From positions 1 through 33,379 of the forward strand of contig DASYAE010000288.1 in assembly GCA_036501535.1 (NCBI GenBank): 33,379 bases of DNA, read 5' to 3'. Source of the stretch: DASYAE01 sp036501535 (GTDB lineage: Bacteria; Actinomycetota; Actinomycetes; Streptomycetales; Catenulisporaceae). The position numbers and the translations under genes were made by a program. A model generated the notes under the pieces. The model was not told the DNA's origin, ran no database searches, and worked only from the letters and a program-made list of their open reading frames with translations. Shown one piece after another: positions 23,994-31,655 of the stretch (its first letter is position 1; each line of letters starts with the position of its first letter).

Positions 23994-24506
23994 CTACCCC
24001 CGGTGCAGTTCCGCCGCCGGGTCGCCGCTTATCAGCGTGGCCACCTCGCGCTGGGTCTCCTCCACGTGCGGGATGTCGTCGAGCTCCACCTGGCCGTGCT
24101 CGCCGGCCGACTCGCACACCAGGGTGCCGCAGCCGAGCAGGCGGTCCAGGATCGAGTCGTGCCGGAAGGAGACGTCGTTGATCTTCTCCAGCGGGATGTC
24201 CCGGCCGACCCGGTGTATGAAGCCGAGCCGGATGATCAGGCGCCGGTTGGTGATCACGTAGTTCGTGTTCAGCCAGGTGATCCACGGCCGCAGGGTGAAC
24301 CAGAAGATCAGCACCACCGCGACCACGGCGATGGCGATCCAGATCGGGTCGCGGGCGCCCCCGGACGGCGCGATCGCGGCCAGGAAGCCGCCTATTCCCA
24401 CGGTGAGGATCAGCGTGATGACCGGCAGCACCAGGGCCTTCCAGTGCGGCCGCAGTTCCAGGTCGATCCGCTCGCCCTCGCTGAGCAGCCGAGTGGGGTA
24501 ACCCAT
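23994..24506 (-). CDS. PH-domain (bPH2/YdbS-like) membrane protein
   Basis: This 170-residue protein has two transmembrane helices (about 26-46 and 54-73) followed by a bacterial PH domain of the bPH2 type (about 75-165), recognisable by NYVITNRRLIIRLGFIHRVGRDIPLEKINDV with its basic strand-turn-strand. The start at 24506 is supported by GAGGAAG; the longer open frame is not. The function is unknown. It lies downstream of birA on the same strand, a neighbourhood I recall from other actinobacteria, but 228 bases separate them, so it may have its own promoter. Confidence 0.87.
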   Translation of the reverse strand: MGYPTRLLSEGERIDLELRPHWKALVLPVITLILTVGIGGFLAAIAPSGGARDPIWIAIAVVAVVLIFWFTLRPWITWLNTNYVITNRRLIIRLGFIHRVGRDIPLEKINDVSFRHDSILDRLLGCGTLVCESAGEHGQVELDDIPHVEETQREVATLISGDPAAELHRG

Positions 24507-24734
24507 GGCTTCCTCAATCCCCTCATGTGCGCGGCCGCCGCGGTGCGCGGTTCGGGCCGCCCGTCTCTCGATCCGGCTGTGTTTTACGGCGAATCCTGGC
24601 ACGCCGGGGTGACAGTCCGCCATCTGATCCCGCCGGAACTTTGCGCCAACCGTACCCGGCCGCGGCGTTCCGGGACGCCGGGACGCGGCGCCGATCCGCT
24701 TGGTGCGCCGCGCGATCCGGCCCGCATGCTCCGA

Positions 24735-25631
24735 TCAGCGCAGATGGACGACGTCGCCGGCGGCGATCGGACGGCAGGCGCCGTCGCCGTCCTCGATGAC
24801 GAGCCGGCCGGCCTCGTCGATGCCGACAGCCGTCCCGGAAATCGAGGCGCCGCCGGGCAGATCGGCGCGCACTCGCGCGCCGAGCGTGGCGCATTCGGCC
24901 CGATATGCGTCGGCCAGGCCGCTGCGCCCGCCGTCGCCGCCCGCCTCGTCCCACCGCTCGTACCAGGACCCGAATTCGCGCAGCAGGGCGCGCAGCAGCG
25001 GGTCGCGGTCCGTGGTCTTCGCGCCGGCGAGGGCGAGCGAGGTCGCGTGCGGCGCGGGGAGCTCGTCCTCGCGCAGCGTCACGTTGACGCCGATGCCGAC
25101 GACGACCGCGGGGGCGCCGGACACGCGCTCGCACAGGATGCCGCCGAGCTTGCGGCCGGTCCCGTAGTCGGTCGCCGTCTCGGACGGGACGATCAGGTCG
25201 TTGGGCCACTTGAGCTTGACCTCGAGCCCGCCGATGCGGGTCAGCGCGGTGCCCGCGGCGAGGCCGGCGAGCAGCGGCAGCCAGCCCCAGGCCGCCTGGG
25301 GCGCGGTCGGGCGCGCCAGAATCGAGAGGAACAGACCGGAGCGCGGCGGCGCGGTCCAGGCACGGCCCTGCCGCCCCCGGCCGGCGGTCTGGACCTCGGC
25401 GATCACCACCGAGCCGTGCGGGGCGCCGTCGTCGGCGGCCTCGGCCAGGATCGCGTTGGTCGAGTCGACTTCCGGCAGGACCCGCAGCGCCGCGAAGCCC
25501 CGCGCGCTCAGTTCGCCCCGCTCCAACGCGCTGTCCGGGTCGTCGAGCTGCGACGGCGGCACCATGAGGGCGCGCTGCAGGTTGTGCTCGTCCAACGGAG
25601 GACGGTCGAGATCGTTATATGGGGAAGCCAT
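24735..25631 (-). CDS. birA: Biotin-[acetyl-CoA-carboxylase] ligase
   Basis: This 298-residue enzyme makes biotinyl-AMP and attaches biotin to the BCCP domain of carboxylases. The catalytic domain has the adenylate loop GRGRQGR (84-90), KWPND (141-145) and GIGVNV further on, and a C-terminal SH3-like domain follows. There is no N-terminal DNA-binding winged helix, so it is a class I ligase and not a biotin-operon repressor. On the minus strand TAGTCT (25639-25644) lies seven bases before the ATG with no Shine-Dalgarno between, which suggests a leaderless transcript. It is divergent from the carboxylase beta subunit, and their functions are linked. Confidence 0.93.
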   Translation of the reverse strand: MASPYNDLDRPPLDEHNLQRALMVPPSQLDDPDSALERGELSARGFAALRVLPEVDSTNAILAEAADDGAPHGSVVIAEVQTAGRGRQGRAWTAPPRSGLFLSILARPTAPQAAWGWLPLLAGLAAGTALTRIGGLEVKLKWPNDLIVPSETATDYGTGRKLGGILCERVSGAPAVVVGIGVNVTLREDELPAPHATSLALAGAKTTDRDPLLRALLREFGSWYERWDEAGGDGGRSGLADAYRAECATLGARVRADLPGGASISGTAVGIDEAGRLVIEDGDGACRPIAAGDVVHLR

Positions 25632-25769
25632 GGTCGACAGACTATGGCGAGCGTATAGATTGGCGTCAGTTGGCCACTGTCCTCATTGCCCCGTGGCGTC
25701 CGTGTTGCGGCACGGCCCGGCGGCGACGGGGATTCTGCATGCGCGCCGGACAGGAGTAGACGGAGCACG

Positions 25770-27347
25770 ATGTCCGAAGAGATCGACATCCACACGACTG
25801 CGGGCAAGATCGCGCTGCTGCGCGAGAAGCTCGACGAGGCGGTACACGCCGGCTCGGCGCGCGCAGTGGAGAAGCAGCACGCCAAGGGAAAGCTGACCGC
25901 GCGCGAGCGGATCGAGCTGCTGGTCGACGAGGGCTCGTTCCAGGAGCTCGACGAACTGGCCCGGCACCGCTCGACGAGTTTCGGCATGGACGGCAACCGC
26001 CCGTACGCGGACGGCGTGATCACCGGCTACGCGACCGTGGAAGGGCGGCCGATCTGCCTGTTCTCGCAGGACTTCGCCATCTTCGGCGGCTCGCTGGGCG
26101 AGGTGAACGGCGAGAAGATCGTCAAGGTGATGGACCTGGCGATGAAGATCGGCTGCCCGCTGGTCGGCATCAACGACGGCGGCGGGGCCCGGATCCAGGA
26201 GGGCGTGGTCGCGCTCGGCGCGTTCGCCGAGATCTTCCGGCGCAACGTGCACGCCTCGGGCGTCATCCCGCAGATCTCGCTGATCGTGGGCCCGGCGGCG
26301 GGCGGCGCGGTCTACTCCCCGGCGCTGACCGACTTCGTGGTGATGGTCGACAAGACCTCGCACATGTTCATCACCGGACCGGACGTGATCAAGACGGTGA
26401 CCGGCGAGGACGTCGGCTTCGAGGAGCTGGGCGGGGCGCACGCGCACAACACGCGGTCCGGCAACGCGCACTACCAGGCGGCGGACGAGAAGGACGCGAT
26501 CGAGTACGTCAGGGGCCTGCTCTCGTTCCTGCCGCAGAACAACCTGGAGGACCCGCCGGTCTTCGACACCGGCGCGAGCCTGGCGGTGAGCGACGAGGAC
26601 CGCGAGCTCGACACGCTGATCCCGGACTCGGCGAACCAGCCCTACGACATGCACCGGGTCATCGAGCACGTACTCGACAACGGGGACTTCCTCGAGGTCC
26701 AGCCGCTGTTCGGGCAGAACATCGTGGTCGGCTTCGGCCGGGTGGAGGGCCGCTCGGTGGGCGTGGTGGCGAACCAGCCGCTGCAACTGGCCGGCTGCCT
26801 GGACATCGACGCCGCGGAGAAGGCGGCGCGCTTCATCCGCACCTGCGACGCGTTCAACGTGCCGATCCTGACCTTCGTGGACGTGCCGGGCTTCCTGCCG
26901 GGCACCGGGCAGGAGTGGGGCGGCATCATCCGGCGCGGCGCGAAGCTGCTGTACGCCTACGCGGAGGCGACGGTGCCGATGGTGACTGTGGTCACACGCA
27001 AGGCTTATGGCGGCGCCTACGACGTCATGGGCTCCAAGCACCTCGGCGCGGACCTGAACTTCGCCTGGCCTACCGCGCAGTTCGCGGTGATGGGCGCGTC
27101 GGGCGCGGTGGACATCCTCTACAAGCGGGAGCTTGCGGCGGCCGACGACCGGGCCTCGACCCGGGCCGAGCTGATCACCGAGTACGAGGACGCGTTGTTG
27201 AACCCGTACATCGCGGCCGAGCGCGGCTACGTGGACTCGGTGATCGAGCCCTCACAGACCCGGGTGCATATCACCCGGGCGCTGCGGACACTGCGGACGA
27301 AGCGCGCTGAGATGCCGCCGAAGAAGCATGGGAACATCCCCCTGTGA
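25770..27347 (+). CDS. Acyl-CoA carboxylase carboxyltransferase beta subunit (PccB/AccD type)
   Basis: This 525-residue protein transfers the carboxyl group from biotin to acetyl- or propionyl-CoA, forming malonyl- or methylmalonyl-CoA. Two crotonase-like halves are visible: the N-half has GGGARIQEGV and GPAAGGAVYSPALTDF, and the C-half has FVDVPGFLPGTGQEWGG and RKAYGGAYDVMGSKHLGADLNFAWP. Asp428, in GADLN, may correspond to the Asp that tunes acyl-chain choice in Streptomyces PccB, which would favour propionyl-CoA; this alignment is tentative. ATG 25770 follows GGAG; the longer frame does not look like the family. The biotinylated alpha subunit is not in the window. Its stop overlaps the epsilon gene. 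Confidence 0.93.
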   Translation: MSEEIDIHTTAGKIALLREKLDEAVHAGSARAVEKQHAKGKLTARERIELLVDEGSFQELDELARHRSTSFGMDGNRPYADGVITGYATVEGRPICLFSQDFAIFGGSLGEVNGEKIVKVMDLAMKIGCPLVGINDGGGARIQEGVVALGAFAEIFRRNVHASGVIPQISLIVGPAAGGAVYSPALTDFVVMVDKTSHMFITGPDVIKTVTGEDVGFEELGGAHAHNTRSGNAHYQAADEKDAIEYVRGLLSFLPQNNLEDPPVFDTGASLAVSDEDRELDTLIPDSANQPYDMHRVIEHVLDNGDFLEVQPLFGQNIVVGFGRVEGRSVGVVANQPLQLAGCLDIDAAEKAARFIRTCDAFNVPILTFVDVPGFLPGTGQEWGGIIRRGAKLLYAYAEATVPMVTVVTRKAYGGAYDVMGSKHLGADLNFAWPTAQFAVMGASGAVDILYKRELAAADDRASTRAELITEYEDALLNPYIAAERGYVDSVIEPSQTRVHITRALRTLRTKRAEMPPKKHGNIPL

Positions 27348-27625
27348 GCGTTGTGGAGGGCGCGGACGAGCCGTTCGTCATCACGGTCGTGCGCGGCGAG
27401 CCGACCGCCGAGGAGCTGGCCGGTCTCGTCGCGGTGCTGGCCGCCCGGGCGGCCGACGCGGAACCCGGGCCGGGCTCGGACGGCAGATCGGGCGCGCAGT
27501 CCGAGCCGGAACTTGCGGACGTGCGCAGCGGAACGCCGTCGGGGTGGACAGACCGGTCGCGTTATGTGCGCGGGCCCCACGTCCATGCGCCCGGCGGATG
27601 GCGGGCCTCGGCGCTGCCCCGCTGA
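27344..27625 (+). CDS. Acyl-CoA carboxylase epsilon subunit
   Basis: This 93-residue protein begins with the hallmark of actinobacterial carboxylase epsilon subunits, FVITVVRGEPTAEELAGLVAVLAAR, and ends with a W..R.....P..GGWRAS-type tail (HAPGGWRASALPR). The middle is a variable linker. Epsilon subunits stabilise the alpha-beta complex and raise its activity. The GTG start overlaps the beta subunit's stop (GTGA), indicating translational coupling. The pairing supports a PccB/AccB identity for the upstream gene. Confidence 0.9.
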   Translation: MSVVEGADEPFVITVVRGEPTAEELAGLVAVLAARAADAEPGPGSDGRSGAQSEPELADVRSGTPSGWTDRSRYVRGPHVHAPGGWRASALPR

Positions 27626-27733
27626 ACGGTCGGCGGCACAAGGCGTTTCGCTGTGGGCAGATTCGCCGAGAGCAGGCGCGCCGAACCGGATCTTGGGTGG
27701 CACGGCCTGCCGCGGCGGGTCAGAGTGGGCCCC

Positions 27734-28633
27734 ATGCACGACTATCGATTCGGCTTCAACTTGCGCGCCGTGCGCTCTCCGGCGGCGCTGCGCGAGACCT
27801 GTCGCACCGCCGAGCGGTTCGGGTACGACGTGGTGCTGTGCCCCGACCATCTCGGCCGGGACCGCCCGTCGCCGTTCCCGGTGCTGACCGCGGCGGCCGG
27901 GGCGAGCGAGCGGATGCGGGTGGGCACCTTCGTGCTCAACATCGGCTTCTGGAACCCGTCCCTGCTGGCCCGCGACGCGGCCGCCACCGACGTGCTGTCC
28001 GGCGGCCGGCTGGAGCTCGGGCTGGGCCTCGGCCACATGAAGGCCGAGTTCGACGCCGCCGGCCTGCCCTGGCAGCCGATCGCCGAGCGCGCCGACCGGC
28101 TGGAGGCGACGCTGGACGAGCTCGACCGGCTGCTCGGCCCGGACGCCCCGGACGGCTACACGACCGCGCAGAAGCCCCGCCCGCCGCTGATGCTGGCCGG
28201 GTCCGGCGACCGCCTGCTCGCGATGGCGGCCCGGCGCGCGGACATCGTCGGCCTCACCGGCCTGTGGCAGGCCAAGGGCGAGGCGCCGGGCAGCTTCCGG
28301 ATCGGGACCGCGCAGGAGCTGGACCGGCGCGTGGCGTTCCTGCGCGAACAGGCCGGCGACCGGGCCGGTGACATCGAGATCAACATGCTCATACAGTCGG
28401 TGGTGGTGACCGACGACCGGCGCGGCGCCGCGCGCAAGGCGATCGCCGAGTTCGAACTCGACCTGACGCCCGAGCAGCTGCTAGACGACGTGCCGGTCGT
28501 GCTGATCGGCACGCAGCGCGAGATCGCGGAGCAGATCGCCGAGCGTCGCGAGCGGTTCGGGGTGACCTACTTCAGCGTGCACGAGCCGTACATGGCCGCG
28601 TTCGGACCGGTGATCGAATTGCTGCGCGGATAG
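27734..28633 (+). CDS. F420-dependent LLM-class oxidoreductase
   Basis: This 299-residue protein belongs to the luciferase-like monooxygenase fold, most like the TIGR03621 F420-dependent group: it begins with FGFNLRAVRSPAALRETCRTAERFGYD and contains VLCPDHLG, MRVGTFVLNIGFWNP and ELGLGLGHMKAEFDAAGLPW. Such enzymes transfer hydride with coenzyme F420 on unknown substrates. I use ATG 27734, where family similarity starts; GTG 27653 would add 27 unlike residues, though AAGG precedes it. About 110 bases separate it from the epsilon gene. It is a probable passenger of the carboxylase cluster; a metabolic link is not evident. Confidence 0.87.
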   Translation: MHDYRFGFNLRAVRSPAALRETCRTAERFGYDVVLCPDHLGRDRPSPFPVLTAAAGASERMRVGTFVLNIGFWNPSLLARDAAATDVLSGGRLELGLGLGHMKAEFDAAGLPWQPIAERADRLEATLDELDRLLGPDAPDGYTTAQKPRPPLMLAGSGDRLLAMAARRADIVGLTGLWQAKGEAPGSFRIGTAQELDRRVAFLREQAGDRAGDIEINMLIQSVVVTDDRRGAARKAIAEFELDLTPEQLLDDVPVVLIGTQREIAEQIAERRERFGVTYFSVHEPYMAAFGPVIELLRG

Positions 28634-28687
28634 AGCCGGCGCTGGGCCCGAACTCCCGGTCGGACGGCGGCAGGCCGATGCGGCAAG

Positions 28688-29365
28688 ATGTGCGGGGTGA
28701 CGGAAACGACCTTGAGACTGAGACTTGTCCTGGCCTCGCAGTCCCCGGCCCGGCTCAAGCTGCTGCGCGCGGCCGGCTTCGCGCCCGAGGTGATCGTGAG
28801 CGGGGTGGACGAGGACGGCTTCGAGGCGGCCAGCCCGGCCGAACTCGTCCTGATGCTGGCGCAGGCCAAGGCGCGCGCGGTCGCCGAGCGGATCGCGGCG
28901 CAGGAGGATGAGGATGGGGATGAAGATAAAGCCGGCACGCGGACGCTGGTGATCGGCTGCGACTCGGTGCTCGACGTCGACGGCTCGGCCTACAGCAAGC
29001 CGGGTACCGCGCAGGCCGCGACGATGCGCTGGAAGGAGATCCGCGGCCGCGAGGGCGTGCTGTTCACCGGGCACTGCCTGATCGATCTCGGCTCGGGGCG
29101 CGAGGTGGCCGACATCGCGCCGACGCTGGTGCGGTTCTCCGACATCACGGACGAGGAGATCGACGCCTACGTGGCCACCGGGGAGCCGCTGCAGGTGGCC
29201 GGGGCGTTCACCATCGACGGGATCGGCGGCAGCTTCGTCGACTCGATCGCCGGCGACGCCTCGAACGTGGTCGGGCTCTCGCTGCCGCTGCTGCGCCGGC
29301 TGCTCGGCGGGTTCGGCTATACGGTGCCCCAGTTGTGGGCGGCGGACATTCGCTCGGAGGACTGA
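28688..29365 (+). CDS. maf: Maf-family nucleoside triphosphate pyrophosphatase
   Basis: This 225-residue protein hydrolyses non-canonical or excess nucleoside triphosphates to monophosphates, and Maf proteins are linked to division arrest and house-cleaning. Family motifs: LVLASQSPARLKLLRAAG near the N-terminus, VIGCDSVLDVDG with the catalytic Asp, KP in YSKPGTA, and GEPLQVAGAFTIDGIGGSF near 170-185. An acidic insert, EDEDGDEDKAGTR (about 77-90), is longer than usual. The start could be ATG 28688 or GTG 28697. Maf follows carboxylase beta and epsilon genes in other actinobacteria, so synteny agrees. Confidence 0.9.
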   Translation: MCGVTETTLRLRLVLASQSPARLKLLRAAGFAPEVIVSGVDEDGFEAASPAELVLMLAQAKARAVAERIAAQEDEDGDEDKAGTRTLVIGCDSVLDVDGSAYSKPGTAQAATMRWKEIRGREGVLFTGHCLIDLGSGREVADIAPTLVRFSDITDEEIDAYVATGEPLQVAGAFTIDGIGGSFVDSIAGDASNVVGLSLPLLRRLLGGFGYTVPQLWAADIRSED

Positions 29366-29436
29366 ACGCGGGCCGCAGACGGCGGCGCGATCACCCGAGC
29401 GGACGCAGCTTGCCGCGCGCCTGACGCGGCGTCACA

Positions 29437-29448
29437 TACAGTCACGAC
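29437..29448 (+). promoter_or_regulatory. Possible leaderless promoter of the deacetylase-like gene
   Basis: TACAGT (29437-29442) is followed by six bases and then GTG 29449, with no Shine-Dalgarno between. This is the -10-to-start spacing typical of leaderless actinobacterial transcripts. A -35 is not clear. Confidence 0.4.
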
Positions 29449-30366
29449 GTGACGTTTCGGGACGAGACCGACGAAAACCCCGGGTGGTCGCGGCGGGCCG
29501 CCATGCGGACCGCGTTGCGCTCGGCGCTCGGCGCCTGCGTGCTCGGACCCGCCGCGGCGCTGGTCGGCGGCTGCGGGTCGGGCGGCGGGACGCCGACGGC
29601 GGCGGGGCCGGAGCCCTCGGCGTCGGCTTCGGCCGGGCCGGCGGGATCGGATGGATCGGCCACGTCGGCGGGACCAGCTGGGTCGGCTGGACCGGCCGGA
29701 CCCGGGCAGGCCGCGCCTGCGTCCGGAGCATCGGCTCCCGCGCCGACCGAGGAGGCCGAGGCGACGGCCGCGGCGGGCTCATCGGTCGCGCTCACCTTCC
29801 ACGGCGACGGACCGCCGGACCTCGCCGAGGCGCTGCTGCGGGAGGCCGAGCAGGCCGGAGCCCGGGTGACCGTCCTGGCGGTCGGGCGCTGGCTGAACCA
29901 GTACCCGCAGATGGCCGCACGGGTGCTGGACGGCGGCCACGAGCTCGGCAACCACACCGAGCACCACCTGGCCATCGACGCGATGTCCGCCGACGCCGCC
30001 TACGCGGAGATCGAGACCTGCGCCGCGCGGCTGCGCCAGCTGACCGGTTCCGCAGGACGCTGGTTCCGCCCCTCGCAGGCGCCGCACGCGACGCCGACCG
30101 TGCTCGCCGCGGCCCGCCGCGCCGGATACCCGACGATCCTGTCCTACGACGTCGACTCGCTCGACTACACCGATCCCGGCCCGCAGGCCGTGGTGCGCAA
30201 CGTGCTCGGCCCGGTTCGCGCCGGCGACGTGGTCTCGCTGCACCTCGGCCACCGCGGGACGGTCACGGCACTGCCCGAGATCCTGGACGGCCTGCACCGC
30301 CGCGGCCTGAGCGCCGTCACCGCATCAAGCCTCTTCCCCCTCGGCTCCGCGACCCCGCAAAGGTGA
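29449..30366 (+). CDS. Exported polysaccharide-deacetylase-like lipoprotein
   Basis: This 305-residue protein has a twin-arginine-type start (SRRAAMRTAL), a hydrophobic signal and a lipobox ending VGGC with Cys42, so it should be a cell-surface lipoprotein. A Gly/Ala/Ser/Pro linker (about 43-108) precedes a NodB/CE4-like domain (112-295). Motif 2 is intact (HTEHH, His169 and His173), FRPS stands in for RPP, and SLHLGH fits the last motif. Motif 1, normally TFDDGP with the catalytic and metal Asp residues, reads TFHGDGPP (116-123), so hydrolysis is uncertain. I recall the same variant in streptomycete homologues. It lies seven bases before a beta-propeller gene and probably shares its operon. 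Confidence 0.87.
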   Translation: MTFRDETDENPGWSRRAAMRTALRSALGACVLGPAAALVGGCGSGGGTPTAAGPEPSASASAGPAGSDGSATSAGPAGSAGPAGPGQAAPASGASAPAPTEEAEATAAAGSSVALTFHGDGPPDLAEALLREAEQAGARVTVLAVGRWLNQYPQMAARVLDGGHELGNHTEHHLAIDAMSADAAYAEIETCAARLRQLTGSAGRWFRPSQAPHATPTVLAAARRAGYPTILSYDVDSLDYTDPGPQAVVRNVLGPVRAGDVVSLHLGHRGTVTALPEILDGLHRRGLSAVTASSLFPLGSATPQR

Positions 30367-30373
30367 CAGGACA

Positions 30374-31645
30374 TTGAACAAGTACATGCGCAGGCGGGTG
30401 CTGTTCGGCACCGGCGCCGCCGTTCTCGTGGGTGGGATCGCCGTGGCAGCGTACGGATTCATCGCGACGCCGAACGGGTCGTCGCAGAGTCGTTCCGGCG
30501 GGAAGCACGTGGCGGCCGCGATGGACCAGGGCGCCGCAGTAGCGCCTCAGCAACAGCAGCAACAGCAGCAACAGCAGTCCACGCCGGCGCAGACACAGAC
30601 GCAGAACAGCCGGCTGCGCGCGGGGATCCCGGGCATGCCGCCCTATGATCCGCAGAACCTTTACTTCGCCGACGCGCCGAACCAGCTCTCCCCCGCGGTC
30701 GCCGGCATGCCGTCCTTCGTGTACGTGCCCAACACCGAGTCGAACACGGTCTCGGTGATCGACCCGGCCACGTACAAGGTGGTGCGCACCGTGCCGGTCG
30801 GCGAGGAGCCGCAGCACGTGGTGCCGTCCTGGGATCTGCAGACCCTGTGGGTCAACAACGACCTGGGCAACTCGCTGACCCCGATCGACCCGCGCACCGG
30901 GCAGTTCGGCAAGCCGGTCGCGGTGGTGGACCCGTACAACCTCTACTTCACGCCGGACGGCAAATCGGCGGTGGTGATGGCCGAGGCGGACCGGGAGATC
31001 TACTTCCGCGACCCGCACACGATGGCGGTGCAGGACGTCCTGCACGTGCCGTGCGCGGGCGTCAACCACGTCGACTTCTCGCCGGACGGCTCGTACTTCA
31101 TCGCGTCCTGCGAGTTCTCCGGCCAACTGCTGAAGGTCTCGACCATCGGGCACAAGCTGCTCGGCGTGATCGACCTGCGCCCCGGCTCCATGCCGCAGGA
31201 CGTGAAGATCGCGCCGAACGGTTCGGCCTGGTACGTCGCCGACATGGCGGCGAACGGCATGTGGACGCTCGACGGCGATGACTTCACGCTGACCGGCTTC
31301 ATCCCGACCGGCCTCGGCGCGCACGGCCTTTACATCAGCCGGGATGCCAGCTCGATGTACGTCTCGAACCGCGGCGAGGGCTCGATCTCCGTGTTCGACT
31401 TCGCCGCCGGGAAGGTCGTGCAGAAGTGGGAGATCCCGGGCAGCGCGAGCCCGGACATGGGCGGACTCTCGGCGGACGGCACGGTGCTGTGGCTGTCCGG
31501 CCGGTACAACGGGGTGGTCTACGCGATCTCGACGAAGGACGGCCACCTGATCGCCAGAATCGGCGTCGGGCGCGGACCGCACGGGCTGTGCGTGTACCCG
31601 CAGCCGGGGCGGTACTCGGTGGGGCACACCGGGATCTTCCGGTGA
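30374..31645 (+). CDS. Membrane-anchored YncE-like beta-propeller protein
   Basis: This 423-residue protein has an N-terminal anchor (about 9-30), a low-complexity stretch with ten consecutive Gln (59-68), and a beta-propeller from about 110 to the end. The propeller repeats appear as VYVPNTESNTVSVIDPATYKVVRTVPVG, FTPDGKSAVVM, FSPDGSYFIASC, YVSNRGEGSISVFDFAAGKVVQKWEI and ALLY-type blade ends, matching the YVTN/40-residue family. Such proteins bind partners or carbohydrates outside the membrane; no enzyme motif is seen. The TTG at 30374 has AGGA only two bases away; ATG 30386 is an equally likely start. Co-transcription with the deacetylase-like gene suggests a shared cell-envelope role. Confidence 0.87.
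   Translation: MNKYMRRRVLFGTGAAVLVGGIAVAAYGFIATPNGSSQSRSGGKHVAAAMDQGAAVAPQQQQQQQQQQSTPAQTQTQNSRLRAGIPGMPPYDPQNLYFADAPNQLSPAVAGMPSFVYVPNTESNTVSVIDPATYKVVRTVPVGEEPQHVVPSWDLQTLWVNNDLGNSLTPIDPRTGQFGKPVAVVDPYNLYFTPDGKSAVVMAEADREIYFRDPHTMAVQDVLHVPCAGVNHVDFSPDGSYFIASCEFSGQLLKVSTIGHKLLGVIDLRPGSMPQDVKIAPNGSAWYVADMAANGMWTLDGDDFTLTGFIPTGLGAHGLYISRDASSMYVSNRGEGSISVFDFAAGKVVQKWEIPGSASPDMGGLSADGTVLWLSGRYNGVVYAISTKDGHLIARIGVGRGPHGLCVYPQPGRYSVGHTGIFR
30548..30577 (+). repeat. Glutamine-codon microsatellite
   Basis: Ten Gln codons in a row are arranged as cagcaacag three times plus cag. The tract is in frame in the propeller gene just outside the membrane anchor and could vary in length by slippage without frameshift. 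Confidence 0.9.
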
Positions 31646-31655
31646 CGGCAGACCG

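Noticed and set aside
22328..24181. Plus-strand open frame of over 600 codons opposite the GGDEF gene
   Set aside because: The minus-strand product has intact GAF and GGDEF features; the opposite translation is low-complexity.
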